DNA of 64,000 bases. Origin: JABDFW01 sp035550215. GTDB taxonomy: Bacteria > Bacteroidota > Bacteroidia > Chitinophagales > Chitinophagaceae. The position numbers and the translations under genes were made by a program. The DNA is taken from the NCBI GenBank assembly GCA_035550215.1, contig DASZPM010000006.1, forward strand, positions 124,001 through 188,000. The letters are read 5' to 3'. This document shows positions 8,331-16,811 of the stretch, piece after piece; positions within the stretch are counted from its first letter, which is position 1, and each line of letters starts with the position of its first letter. A model generated the notes under the pieces. That model did no database searches. It saw only the letters and a list, made by a program, of their open reading frames with translations, and was not told the origin of the DNA.

Positions 8331-11168
8331 TTATTTCCCCGCAAATTTTTGCAGCCGCAGGGTAAAAGTCAATAAAAAATACCGCCCCAGTTTATTGGTG
8401 CTGGTTTGTGTTATGGCGCTGGCAGTGGCGGTGGTGGTGTACCCCGTATTTTGGTTAAATACATCAAACGCTGCAAACCGTATCGCGGCTTTATTGCTTT
8501 TCAAAAACCTTCTTTCCACGTACAGGTTTAGTATGTTTGGGTTGCTTACAGGTACCAGGTAACCGTAATTAATATCCTTATAATACTCATAGCTTACTGT
8601 CCAGTCTTTGTGTATATAAGCTTTGCCGTTTACCCCAAAGCTTAATGTTTGCGTATGCGCGGCCATTGCGGTAAAGGCGTTATTTACCGTATTGTTGGTT
8701 TTGCTCATAGCATAGCGCGTAAAAAACTCCGCGTCAATTTTATCCTGTATATCAACCCTGAACCGCACCGATGGCGTAAAAGATATATTGCCTGCGGTAT
8801 TTTTCACCGTTGTTTGCTTATATGTTACAGAGTCAACACTGGTAAGATAGCCGATGTTGTTGGTATAGGTGAAATTGCCACTGAGGAATATGGTATAGCG
8901 CCTGCTGTGCCAGGGTTTGGCAAAACTGGCAAAAGCAGATGCCGTGTAATAACCGTTGGCATTAAGGTACTGGGTGAGATAGGTATTTTGCAGCGCCGGG
9001 TTGGGCCGGTATATACGGGGGTAGCTGGTGGTGTTGGTAATAACCTGCTGCTGCGTTTGCGAAAAGGATACGTTGGTAAATAAGGTGTTGCCCGATGAAA
9101 AATCAAATTTGTTATACCCGGCGGAGAACCTGCTGGTAAACTGTGGTTTTAGCGCAGGGTTGCCCTGTACCGGGTACAGCGCATTGGAAAAATCTATAAC
9201 GGGCTGCAGTTGGTTGAATGTGGGCTGGCTGCTGTAACCACTGTAATCAAACCTGAGCGACCTGTTTTTGTTTAACCCAAACACCAGGCTGCCCTCAGGC
9301 ACTATATTAACAGCGGCCTGCTGTGTTGGTGCATGCGCAGCGGGCGTGGTTCCGTTAAGTACGGAAGGCTCAACACCCAGGCCAAGTGTGTAATTAAATT
9401 TCTTTTTTGCAAACTTATATGTAACCCTGGCATGGTGGGTGGTAAACGTGTAATTATACCGGTTGCTTAAAGCGCTGTCAATAATAAAACCGTGCGTAGC
9501 GCTGTCAGGCGTGCTGGTTTGCCGGTTGTTTGTTGTAATGCTGTGGTTAAAGGCGTAGTTAAACTCAAAAAAAGAGTACTTGCCGGCCGGTTCAAGATAG
9601 GATAACGCAACACCATAATTAGTGGTGCGGCTGTTACTGTTTATTACTTGTACCGGCGGCGCCATGGCTGTGCCTGTACTATAAACGTAGCCTATGTTTT
9701 GCTGCTGGGTGTTCCCGGTTGTGTTGGCGGTTACGTTAATACTAAGGTTGCGCCCCCGCGCGTTAAACCGGTGGTTGTACAAAGCTGTAATGCCATAAGA
9801 CGGAGATGTTGATCTGTTTTGCGTGGATGAGCTGTATGCTGTATTAACAATGTTGTGTAAAGTTGAAGTTACCTGCTGGCCTGACTGGCTGTTTACAGAA
9901 GCATAAGAAAACACTGGTGTTATTTTGAGATAATCCAGCGAATCTGGCCTGTATTCCATGTTCCAGGTAAACCGGTGATTAACGTTCCTGCTGGTTTCAC
10001 TGCTGTTTTGGCGTGTAACAGCGGGGTTGGTGAGCGATGTGTTTTGCTGCAGCATGCCGGTTTGCGTAACAACGGTATTATCCCCGAAATTGTAGCTGCC
10101 GTACGCTGATAATTTTTTGCCCCAATTATCGCGGTAATTGAAACCCGCGGAACGGTTAGTGGTAATGCCGTTTTGCCCCGAAGATTGTGGCGTAAAATTT
10201 CCACCGCCAAAAGACATCCCTTTAAGGCTGATGTTGTTTAATGCTATTTTCATACCCATAACACCCCCGCCGCCGGGGGCCGCGCCAAAAGAAAATGTAT
10301 TTACGTTGGTGTTATTCATATCGGCCAGCAGGGCAAGTTGCTGGTCTCCGTTAAAACTAAAGGCGTTTACCAGGCCAATATAACGGCTGTCGTTGCTTAT
10401 GCCGGGCTTTACAGGCACCGCATCGCTGCCTTCGCCCGCGGTTAGCTGGGCTGTAATACCGTGGTTTTTATCAGGCTTTATCGTAACATTCATTGTCTTA
10501 TTCGCTTCGCCGGCTTTAATACCGGTAAGCTTCGCCTGGTCTCCGTAATCGTCAATTATCTGTACATTCTGCACAACGTCAGCCGGCAGGTTCCTGGTGG
10601 CAGTTTTTACATCTCCCCCAAAAAAATCCTTCCCGTTTACGGTTACTTTGTTTACCGGCTTGCCCTGTGCTGTTACATTACCATCCTTATCAACATCAAT
10701 ACCCGGCATCTTTCTCAAAGCGTCTTCAAGCATGGCGTTATCACGCACCTTAAAAGCGCTCATGTTATAGGTTACCGTGTCTTCTTTAATGGTCACAGGG
10801 GGTGCGGCGTCAACGGTAACGGCGTCAAGTATGTTTGCGTGCGGCTCCAGTTGTATAATACCCAGCTTCATAAGAGTCGAGTCATTGTCCAGCAAATAAT
10901 GCTTTATCACCCCTGTATAGCCGCTAAAAGTTAACACCAGCGTTATGCGTTTGGCGTCAATGCCCTTAAAATAAAAAAGCCCGTTGCCGCCGGCTATGGC
11001 AGTTAAAGTATCGCCTGTATTTTTCACCAGTTTAACGGTGCAGCCCTGCAGCGGGTGGCCTGATGTGTCCTGTACAATACCGGTTACGGCAACACTTTGT
11101 TGTGCCTGCGCTGCGCAAAATATATATGTCAATAAAAAGGTAAAACAGGGCCGTAAAAATCTTCTCAT
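8331..11168 (-). CDS. large outer-membrane beta-barrel protein with carboxypeptidase-regulatory-like domain
   Basis: 945 residues. Signal peptide at 1-22 (ends AAQAQ), a carboxypeptidase-regulatory-like Ig fold at about 25-110 (VTGIVQDTSGHPLQGCTV, then GLFYFKGI), a plug-like segment at about 115-235 (LRKMPGIDVDKDGNV, VNKVTVNGKDFFGGD), then a long Thr/Asn/Tyr-rich barrel ending in LGRYFLLTFTLRLQKFAGK. This matches the TonB-receptor-like outer membrane beta-barrel family of Bacteroidota. The ligand is unknown; there is no SusD partner beside it. The 972-residue protein at 17665-20583 is a paralog with the same order. It is divergent from an ECF sigma operon, which may control it. Confidence 0.88.
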   Translation of the reverse strand: MRRFLRPCFTFLLTYIFCAAQAQQSVAVTGIVQDTSGHPLQGCTVKLVKNTGDTLTAIAGGNGLFYFKGIDAKRITLVLTFSGYTGVIKHYLLDNDSTLMKLGIIQLEPHANILDAVTVDAAPPVTIKEDTVTYNMSAFKVRDNAMLEDALRKMPGIDVDKDGNVTAQGKPVNKVTVNGKDFFGGDVKTATRNLPADVVQNVQIIDDYGDQAKLTGIKAGEANKTMNVTIKPDKNHGITAQLTAGEGSDAVPVKPGISNDSRYIGLVNAFSFNGDQQLALLADMNNTNVNTFSFGAAPGGGGVMGMKIALNNISLKGMSFGGGNFTPQSSGQNGITTNRSAGFNYRDNWGKKLSAYGSYNFGDNTVVTQTGMLQQNTSLTNPAVTRQNSSETSRNVNHRFTWNMEYRPDSLDYLKITPVFSYASVNSQSGQQVTSTLHNIVNTAYSSSTQNRSTSPSYGITALYNHRFNARGRNLSINVTANTTGNTQQQNIGYVYSTGTAMAPPVQVINSNSRTTNYGVALSYLEPAGKYSFFEFNYAFNHSITTNNRQTSTPDSATHGFIIDSALSNRYNYTFTTHHARVTYKFAKKKFNYTLGLGVEPSVLNGTTPAAHAPTQQAAVNIVPEGSLVFGLNKNRSLRFDYSGYSSQPTFNQLQPVIDFSNALYPVQGNPALKPQFTSRFSAGYNKFDFSSGNTLFTNVSFSQTQQQVITNTTSYPRIYRPNPALQNTYLTQYLNANGYYTASAFASFAKPWHSRRYTIFLSGNFTYTNNIGYLTSVDSVTYKQTTVKNTAGNISFTPSVRFRVDIQDKIDAEFFTRYAMSKTNNTVNNAFTAMAAHTQTLSFGVNGKAYIHKDWTVSYEYYKDINYGYLVPVSNPNILNLYVERRFLKSNKAAIRFAAFDVFNQNTGYTTTATASAITQTSTNKLGRYFLLTFTLRLQKFAGK

Positions 11169-11265
11169 TGCGTAATAAGGTTTACATTAGGTAACCGGCC
11201 GCGTGCTTTTGTTGCATTAACTATTAAAAAAAATCGTCAAAAAAAATAATGTAAAAAAATACGGC

Positions 11266-11278
11266 GTTGCGGTGCAAC
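11266..11278. promoter_or_regulatory. dyad between barrel gene and ECF sigma operon
   Basis: GTTGC-GGT-GCAAC (11266-11278), with A/T tracts on both sides, sits in the divergent gap between the barrel gene (start 11168) and the sigma gene (from about 11348). It may be an operator serving either direction, or a short hairpin ahead of the sigma gene. Pattern only. Confidence 0.35.
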
Positions 11279-11347
11279 ATTTTTATGTTTTATGTTACTT
11301 ATTGATAACAATAAAAATTGCAGGCATAACTGGCAGAAATATTTACT

Positions 11348-11878
11348 ATAAGCGAGGCTGTTTTAATTGAGCGGTGCAAAAAAGGCGATATTAAAAGCTA
11401 TGAACTGTTATACAACAGGTATTGCCACGCTATGTACCACACATGCCTGCGCATTGTTGCAGGAACACATGACGCCGAAGATATTTTACAGGAGGCATTT
11501 TTAGAAGCATTTACCAGGCTTGACACTCTTAAAAACGCAAATGCTTTTGCGGGCTGGCTTAAACAGATAGTAATACACAAATCAATAAATTTTATCTCCC
11601 GCACAAAAACCGCCTGGCTGGACATAGAGATAGCCGGCGTGCAGGACATGCAGGAAGAAGAGAAAACGGATGAATACGGGTTTTATGGAAAGATAGACGC
11701 CATTAATGAAGCTATTACCGCCCTGCCTGTTAAATACCGTGCAATAATAAACCTGCATGTGTTTGAAAAGATGAGCTTTGAAGAAATAGCCGGCATGATG
11801 CAAATACCTTCTGCCACTGTAAGAAGCCAGTATTTGCGGGCAAGGCAAAAAATATTAACCATGATAACCAAACCGTGA
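11348..11878 (+). CDS. ECF-type RNA polymerase sigma factor with non-ATG start
   Basis: About 176 residues. Region 2 appears as AHDAEDILQEAFLEAF-like sequence (GTHDAEDILQEAFLEAF) and region 4 as LPVKYRAIINLHVFEKMSFEEIA plus ATVRSQYLRARQKI, typical of the ECF sigma-70 group. The only in-frame ATG (11432) would delete the conserved region 2.1 (SEAVLIERCKKGD, ELLYNRYCHAMY), which is intact upstream. The frame is open back to a stop at 11327-11329 and offers CTG (11330), ATA (11339, 11348) or ATT (11366) as starts; I place it at ATA 11348 because the family usually begins just before this motif. It is followed after 3 nt by its probable membrane partner. Confidence 0.8.
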   Translation: MSEAVLIERCKKGDIKSYELLYNRYCHAMYHTCLRIVAGTHDAEDILQEAFLEAFTRLDTLKNANAFAGWLKQIVIHKSINFISRTKTAWLDIEIAGVQDMQEEEKTDEYGFYGKIDAINEAITALPVKYRAIINLHVFEKMSFEEIAGMMQIPSATVRSQYLRARQKILTMITKP

Positions 11879-11881
11879 TAC

Positions 11882-12544
11882 ATGGAAAACAATTTTGAAA
11901 AATACGTGGATGATAACCGCGCCGCCTTTGAAAAAGGGGCGCCCGCACCAGCGGTATGGCAAAATATTAAAGCAGGCGTGGAGGCATGCCATGCAAAAAA
12001 GCGGCAGGCCAAAAAAGTAATGATGATGCGCTGGGCTGCTGCGGCAATATTGTTGCTGGCAGCAGGTGGCGCCGCTGTATTTTTCCCGCACCGGCAAAAG
12101 GCCGTTATTGCCGTGCAGGATAAAAACAAGCCGCAGCAGTATGTAAAACCTTTGCCTGCAAATAAAGACAGCCTTACGGTAAAACAACCGGCTGAAGAAA
12201 TTGCAGGAGCACATACATTACAAAATGATGTGCCTGCCCGTACTACCAGCGATGAATATAACCACTCCATTTTATATTACGAAGCGGTGGTGAAAACAAA
12301 AGAACAGCAGGTTGATAAATTGCTGGCCGGCGTACCGGAATTAAACAAGGAATTTAAACGCGCCATTGACGACCTGGATGCGATTATAAAACAATTAGAG
12401 GTAACCCTGCCGCAAAGTGTTGATAAGGAAAAGATTTTGCAGGGTATTATTAAAAACCTGCAAATGCAGGAAAGCGTTTTAAACAGCCAGTTGGAGGCAT
12501 TGAAAAGTTTACAAAAAAATGCAGATGAACAAAAAAATGGTTAA
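11882..12544 (+). CDS. membrane-anchored, anti-sigma-like protein
   Basis: 220 residues. The N-terminal 45 residues are charged and cytosolic, a single membrane helix follows at about 52-68 (RWAAAAILLLAAGGAAVFF), and the rest is a periplasmic helical region with a coiled-coil-like C-terminus (heptad Leu/Ile around 140-215). It begins 3 nt after the sigma gene and is followed by an overlapping third gene. Position and layout suggest an anti-sigma factor that holds the sigma factor at the membrane. No zinc-finger (ZAS) HxxxCxxC motif was seen, so the call is from context. Confidence 0.7.
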   Translation: MENNFEKYVDDNRAAFEKGAPAPAVWQNIKAGVEACHAKKRQAKKVMMMRWAAAAILLLAAGGAAVFFPHRQKAVIAVQDKNKPQQYVKPLPANKDSLTVKQPAEEIAGAHTLQNDVPARTTSDEYNHSILYYEAVVKTKEQQVDKLLAGVPELNKEFKRAIDDLDAIIKQLEVTLPQSVDKEKILQGIIKNLQMQESVLNSQLEALKSLQKNADEQKNG

Positions 12545-13622
12545 AGGCGGTTTACTTGCCTGCTGCTGTTGTATAACGGTGTTATGCAACGCAAGCAGGG
12601 ACAGCGCGCAGGTAACCCTGGAAAAAAAGATTACAAAACTGTATAACAAATTAAATGGTGAAGCACTCGCCATAAGTAATGAATATGGCGAAATATACAT
12701 ACACGCCTGGGACAAAAAGCAAATACTGGTAAAAATTACCCTCACCGCGCAATCTGCCACAAAAAGTGGTGCGGAAAAATTACTGAACCTCGTTACTTTG
12801 TCTGCCGCCCGCAGTGATACTGCGATACAGCTTTCAACAAAAACGGGTAAACCAAATACTGTTTACTTTCAAATAGGCGCATTACAAGATACTGCGTTAA
12901 ACAAGCGTGAGAAAAAAGAAAATGAGGCGCATTTTCAAATAAGTTCGTTAAATGAAAGGTGCGCCATCAATTACACTGTTTTTGTACCACCGCATACGCC
13001 GCTGAAGCTCACAAACAAATTTGGTAATATTAATCTCGGCGATGTTACGGGTGAGTTGCATATTGATGAAAGCTTCGGCCAGGTAACCTGTAACAGGGTA
13101 TTCGGCCCAAGCGTTTTAAACCTGTCGGTAGCCAACTTATCCGTTGCCTCACTGGCAAATGCAGCAATAAAAGCCACCGGTTTCGGCACAATAAAAATTG
13201 ACACGATTGCAGGCAATGTAGAGTGCGGCCTTTCCGCAGGGGATAAATTAGAGGCAGGCTTTGTAAACGGCGCTTATAAGTTCCTGCTCAAGTCAGACAA
13301 TATCAAATTTGTAACCTTTCACCTGCCCCAAAACTTTGATGCAAGCATTACGGCACATGGCGTTTTTTCCACCTTCAGCAACCAGTCGTCGTTTGTGTTA
13401 ACACCCCTGCATCTTAAGCTGCAGGGCCCCGCAGATACAGCAGCTTCCGGCCATCCCGATACGGTACCGGTGCAGCCGGGTACAAGCCAGGGCAAGGCAA
13501 TAGATAAAAAACTGCTTGAACTGGTGCTGCAAAAAAAAACACAGGAATTTAAAGGCACTGCAGGCGAGGGAAAAACAACGTTAAACATAGCCGTGGCCTT
13601 TAGCAAGGTAACTTTTGATTGA
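12519..13622 (+). CDS. secreted DUF4097-like (head-GIN-type) adhesin-like protein
   Basis: 367 residues, overlapping the previous gene by 26 bp. N-terminal signal region with four consecutive Cys (ACCCCITVLCNA, about residues 14-25), which could include a lipid attachment site. The body is repetitive beta-strand sequence (ISNEYGEIYIHAWD, LTNKFGNINLGDVTGEL, ATGFGTIKIDTIAGNVECG), the pattern of the right-handed beta-helix DUF4097 family. Function in this family is not established. It is translationally coupled to the sigma/anti-sigma-like pair and so probably belongs to the same envelope response. ATG 12525 is an alternative start. Confidence 0.75.
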   Translation: MQMNKKMVKGGLLACCCCITVLCNASRDSAQVTLEKKITKLYNKLNGEALAISNEYGEIYIHAWDKKQILVKITLTAQSATKSGAEKLLNLVTLSAARSDTAIQLSTKTGKPNTVYFQIGALQDTALNKREKKENEAHFQISSLNERCAINYTVFVPPHTPLKLTNKFGNINLGDVTGELHIDESFGQVTCNRVFGPSVLNLSVANLSVASLANAAIKATGFGTIKIDTIAGNVECGLSAGDKLEAGFVNGAYKFLLKSDNIKFVTFHLPQNFDASITAHGVFSTFSNQSSFVLTPLHLKLQGPADTAASGHPDTVPVQPGTSQGKAIDKKLLELVLQKKTQEFKGTAGEGKTTLNIAVAFSKVTFD

Positions 13623-13642
13623 TGGCCAAAGCTGTACAGTGC

Positions 13643-14086
13643 CTATTCCAGCACCCTGCGCAAATAATTAACCTGCCCGAGGTGGTAGTCTAAATGCGCC
13701 AGCAGCCGCACCAGCACATAGCTTACCGGGCGCTTGCCATCATCAAACATTATAGGGTATTCCGCTTCCATTTGTTCAGGGGTAAGGTTGCCCAGCACTT
13801 TTTCAATCATAGGAACAAGCGCCTCCAGTTGTGTTATAAGTGCTGTTCGTTCCACGCCCTTACTGGCAAATTCCTCCGGGCGGTTACGCACATACCCGGT
13901 TTGCCCCAGCAAAGTGCCAATAAGGTAATTGGTGCCGCCGATAATATGCAGCACAAGGTTGCCCGCCGGGTTTTTTAAAGAGCCGGTGGTTTTCCAAAGA
14001 TTTTCTTCCTCGTTAAACAAGTTCACTTCTTCCATCATCTTGCGTATGTCACGCACGTAAAAATCAGCCAGTATCTTATTGAGCAT
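13643..14086 (-). CDS. DinB-like metal-binding protein
   Basis: 147 residues forming a four-helix bundle. The three metal-binding His of the DinB/YfiT family can be placed at His47 (LVLHIIGG), His131 and His135 (HLDYHLGQVNYL). Members act as thiol transferases or damage-inducible proteins of unclear role; cytosolic. It converges with the DUF4097-like gene and is 20 bp from it. No partner thiol-synthesis gene is nearby, so the substrate is unknown. Confidence 0.85.
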   Translation of the reverse strand: MLNKILADFYVRDIRKMMEEVNLFNEEENLWKTTGSLKNPAGNLVLHIIGGTNYLIGTLLGQTGYVRNRPEEFASKGVERTALITQLEALVPMIEKVLGNLTPEQMEAEYPIMFDDGKRPVSYVLVRLLAHLDYHLGQVNYLRRVLE

Positions 14087-14156
14087 AACAATACTATTTG
14101 CTGGTAAAATTACTTAAAAGGATATTTAGTTCACAAAGCAAAAAGGCCGGCATTAA

Positions 14157-14366
14157 TCACTCCAGCACCACACATTCAACATCATATCTCTGCAGCAGTT
14201 CAATAATTTTACACGGTAAAAAATGCTCCCCCTCCACGCGCAGTATTTTGTCGCAGTCGGTAAGGTCAAAATTTATTTTGCAGGCAGGTAATACTGCCGC
14301 AAGTTGGTGCACAAGCGCCTTTGCCTGTTTAACCTTGCTAACATTTGTTTTAAAAACTTCTACCAT
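14157..14366 (-). CDS. small conserved protein, HMA-like fold
   Basis: 69 residues (MVEVFKTNVSKVKQAKALVH at the start). The pattern of beta-strand, helix, and a final beta-strand (CKINFDLTDCDKILRVEG, then PCKIIELLQRYDVECVVLE) resembles a ferredoxin-like / heavy-metal-associated fold, but it lacks a clear CxxC pair at the metal-loop position. I have seen such short proteins as conserved hypotheticals in Bacteroidota. The spacing between neighbouring genes suits a real gene. Confidence 0.68.
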   Translation of the reverse strand: MVEVFKTNVSKVKQAKALVHQLAAVLPACKINFDLTDCDKILRVEGEHFLPCKIIELLQRYDVECVVLE

Positions 14367-14428
14367 AGGTGTTTACTTGGGGGTTAGCCGTGGTTTAACA
14401 GCCTTTTACAAACTGTCAATCTAACATC

Positions 14429-15673
14429 TTACAACCTGTCTATCTTCTTCTGTATTGCCTGCCTGTCCGCCTGTGTTTTAGCCATTGTAATGGCCCGGGT
14501 AAAATGCTGCTTTGCCTTGTCATCATCAATACCTGAATACAATTCGCCCAGCAGCGTAAAATAAAAATGATTGTCATTTAACTGCAGTTTCTCCGCCTCT
14601 TTAATAGCTTCGTGTTTACCGTTGGCTTTGGCCAGTGCAAATGTACGGTTCAGCGCCGCTATGGGTGAATACTCCAGTTGTAAAAGACGGTTATAAAACT
14701 GCAATATATTTTCCCATTTCTCCGGTGTGTCAGCCTTTTGGGTGCTCCAGTACGCAATGCCCGCCTCAAGATGGTATTTTGACAAGGTGTTGCCGCTGGC
14801 AGCACTGTGCAAAAAATATGCCCCTTTGCTTATCAAGTCCGTATTCCACAGGCTTTCATCCTGCTCATCATACAAAATTATTTCGCCGTTTTCATTCAGC
14901 CGGGCGTCAAACCGGGAGGCATGAAAGCACATCAGCGCCAGCAAAGCATTGGGCTGCGGTTTATTAGTGCCGCGGTTTTCCACCAGCATAGTGCACAGGC
15001 GCATAGCTTCAAGGCACAAATCTTTACGCAGGGTTTTATCCCGGCTAACGGAATAATATCCTTCGTTAAACAACAGGTAAATAGTGGTTAATACAGGGCC
15101 TAACCGTTCATCAATATGTTCTTCTCCAGGCAGTTCAATGGCTATTTTTTCTTCTCTAAGTTTTTCCCTGGCCCTGTACAACCTTTTATTTATCGTTTCC
15201 TTATTTGTTAAAAAAGCACTGGCTATTTCATCTATGCCAAAACCGCAGAGTACCCGTAACGCCAGCCCCACCTGTGCCTCAGCAGGTATGGCGGGGTGGC
15301 ATACGGCGAACATCATCTGCAGTTGGCTGTCGGTAATGTTCTGGGGCGACAAGTCAATATCTTCCTGTGTTATTTCAGCTCCCCATGCTGCTTTAATAAC
15401 CGGGGTAACTTTTTTTTGAAATATGCCCGCCCGGTGCATATAATTTTTCGCCTTATTTTTTGCCACGCTGTATAACCAGGCCACAGGGTTTACCGGCAAC
15501 CCTTCTATACCCCATGACTGCGCAGCGGTTAAAAACGTTTCACTGGCAATGTCTTCCGCCACCTCTATTTGCTCAAAACCAAAGTAACGGCACAGCACAG
15601 CCACTATCTTGCTGTATTCCGTCCTGAACAAATGCGGTATAAGGTTATCTTCCTGCATAAAATAGATCGGCAT
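14429..15673 (-). CDS. ECF42-type sigma factor with C-terminal TPR-like domain
   Basis: 414 residues, far longer than a plain ECF sigma. Regions 2 and 4 occupy about 1-190 (VAEDIASETFLTAAQSWG; FGIDEIASAFLTNKETINKRLYRAREKL). The rest contains the typical signature LFNEGYYSVSRDKTLRKDL and a TPR-like helical tail. In this group the tail takes the place of a separate anti-sigma factor. It is partnered by the DGPF/YCII gene just upstream, as is usual for the group. ATG 15673 is used; Met6 (15658) is also possible. Confidence 0.92.
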   Translation of the reverse strand: MPIYFMQEDNLIPHLFRTEYSKIVAVLCRYFGFEQIEVAEDIASETFLTAAQSWGIEGLPVNPVAWLYSVAKNKAKNYMHRAGIFQKKVTPVIKAAWGAEITQEDIDLSPQNITDSQLQMMFAVCHPAIPAEAQVGLALRVLCGFGIDEIASAFLTNKETINKRLYRAREKLREEKIAIELPGEEHIDERLGPVLTTIYLLFNEGYYSVSRDKTLRKDLCLEAMRLCTMLVENRGTNKPQPNALLALMCFHASRFDARLNENGEIILYDEQDESLWNTDLISKGAYFLHSAASGNTLSKYHLEAGIAYWSTQKADTPEKWENILQFYNRLLQLEYSPIAALNRTFALAKANGKHEAIKEAEKLQLNDNHFYFTLLGELYSGIDDDKAKQHFTRAITMAKTQADRQAIQKKIDRL

Positions 15674-15732
15674 ACGCTACCAATATTTCGTCCCTGGGGG
15701 ACGGCCAACAGGTATATCATTAGCCCGTTTTT

Positions 15733-15760
15733 CATTGAGCATTGAGGGTAGAGCATTGAA
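15733..15760. repeat. CATTGAG heptamer repeat
   Basis: CATTGAG at 15733-15739 and 15740-15746 in tandem, then CATTGAA at 15754-15760; the 9-mer GAGCATTGA occurs at 15737 and 15751. It lies in the 100-nt gap between the sigma gene and the YCII gene. Confidence 0.5.
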
Positions 15761-15785
15761 CATTTCATTATCCGCAACCAGGTTT

Positions 15786-16145
15786 TTATTTCTCCCCCAT
15801 ATCATGCGCCACCACCTTTCTTACCTCTACCGTATTGCCCTCGCCGCCTAAAATAGGGCAGGCAGCGGCAATAGCAGCCGCATCGTCAAAGTCAACGGCA
15901 CGTATGATGATAAACCCCGCCAACGATTCTTTCAGTTCAGCAAACGGCCCGTCGGTAATAACACCCTTATGCTTACAAACCCTCCCTTCCGTGGAAAGGC
16001 CTTTGCCCCCAACAAATTTATTTTGCGCGGCAATGCTGCCCACCCAGTCATGGTACATCTTCATATATACCTGCAACTGTTCGGGGCCTGGCTGTGCTTC
16101 CTTTGTTAAAATATCCAGGCGCATCAGCAGTAAATATTCTTCCAT
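15786..16145 (-). CDS. YCII/DGPF-domain protein
   Basis: 119 residues from ATG 16145-16143 (a TTG start 24 nt upstream is less likely). The family motif ITDGPFAELKES is present near residue 64, followed by GFIIIRAVDFDDAAAIAAACP. Such DGPF proteins are encoded next to ECF42 sigma factors and are thought to be part of their signalling or effector output. It is cytosolic and small. The gene lies 112 bp upstream of the sigma gene on the same strand. Confidence 0.9.
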   Translation of the reverse strand: MEEYLLLMRLDILTKEAQPGPEQLQVYMKMYHDWVGSIAAQNKFVGGKGLSTEGRVCKHKGVITDGPFAELKESLAGFIIIRAVDFDDAAAIAAACPILGGEGNTVEVRKVVAHDMGEK

Positions 16146-16244
16146 GTTATTTTTTTTTGCCACCGGCAATCATACAGCACTCTCTGTATATAATAACGGC
16201 CGGGAGTTACCAAACAGGACAACAAACGCGCAGTTTTTGTAAAA

Positions 16245-16652
16245 TTATTCTGCCAGCCGCACCATGCAGTGCACGTCTGTATCGTTAAAATACCACTCCA
16301 CGCAGTAACCCTGCGGGTCAATTCCCGGTTGCGCTAACAGCTCACGAAAAGTGTTGCCAATTGCCGGAAGGTTGTTCATAAAATTGTTAACCGTGTGGCA
16401 AATGTATTTGCCTTTTTTAAGCACCAGCGTATCGCAATGTAGTTGCTTTCCTTCGCTCTCAAATTTTTCCTCCGTTGCCGCATGGTAGGTTATCATACCG
16501 TTTTCAGGCCGTGACAAACCAAACAGTTTCCTTCCTTCCATGCCCTGCACCTTTTCGCGCAGTTGTGCAAATGCCTGCATAATACCTGCGGGGAAGGAGG
16601 TTGCCGTTACATACAGTACTGTAACATCATCATCAAATATTATGGCGTCCAT
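16245..16652 (-). CDS. hypothetical protein, possibly GyrI-like effector-binding
   Basis: 135 residues from ATG 16652 (MDAIIFDDDV); a TTG start 7 codons earlier is the longer alternative. The pattern TVLYVTATSFPAGIMQAFAQL, then GRKLFGLSRP and later GYCVEWYFNDTDVHCMVRL is reminiscent of the GyrI-like / AraC effector-binding fold, which binds small molecules or DNA gyrase. I am only moderately sure of that link. The gene lies between the RibD/DHFR-like gene and the YCII gene, in one minus-strand cluster with the sigma factor. Confidence 0.68.
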   Translation of the reverse strand: MDAIIFDDDVTVLYVTATSFPAGIMQAFAQLREKVQGMEGRKLFGLSRPENGMITYHAATEEKFESEGKQLHCDTLVLKKGKYICHTVNNFMNNLPAIGNTFRELLAQPGIDPQGYCVEWYFNDTDVHCMVRLAE

Positions 16653-16811
16653 GTTTGCTTGTTTCGTTTGCAATTACTTTCTCCATATTCTTCTCCGGAT
16701 AGGGATAAAGCGCTTTTTCACCACAAACTTACCAAGCTTATATCTTAATACACACGGTACAAAACGACAAATTAAGGGGGCGATTGGGACAACCGGGCAC
16801 TGTAAAAACCG

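Noticed and set aside
8187..8375. plus-strand frame of 62 aa
   Set aside because: Covers the inverted repeat and runs into the barrel gene; low-quality sequence.
10461..10934. plus-strand frame of 157 aa
   Set aside because: Lies antisense to the outer-membrane barrel gene; no family pattern.
11348..12544. FecI/FecR-type iron system with the barrel gene
   Set aside because: The partner lacks a FecR domain and the barrel is not a typical siderophore receptor by sequence.
14098..14424. plus-strand frame of 108 aa
   Set aside because: Antisense to the small HMA-like gene; Ser-rich random-looking sequence.
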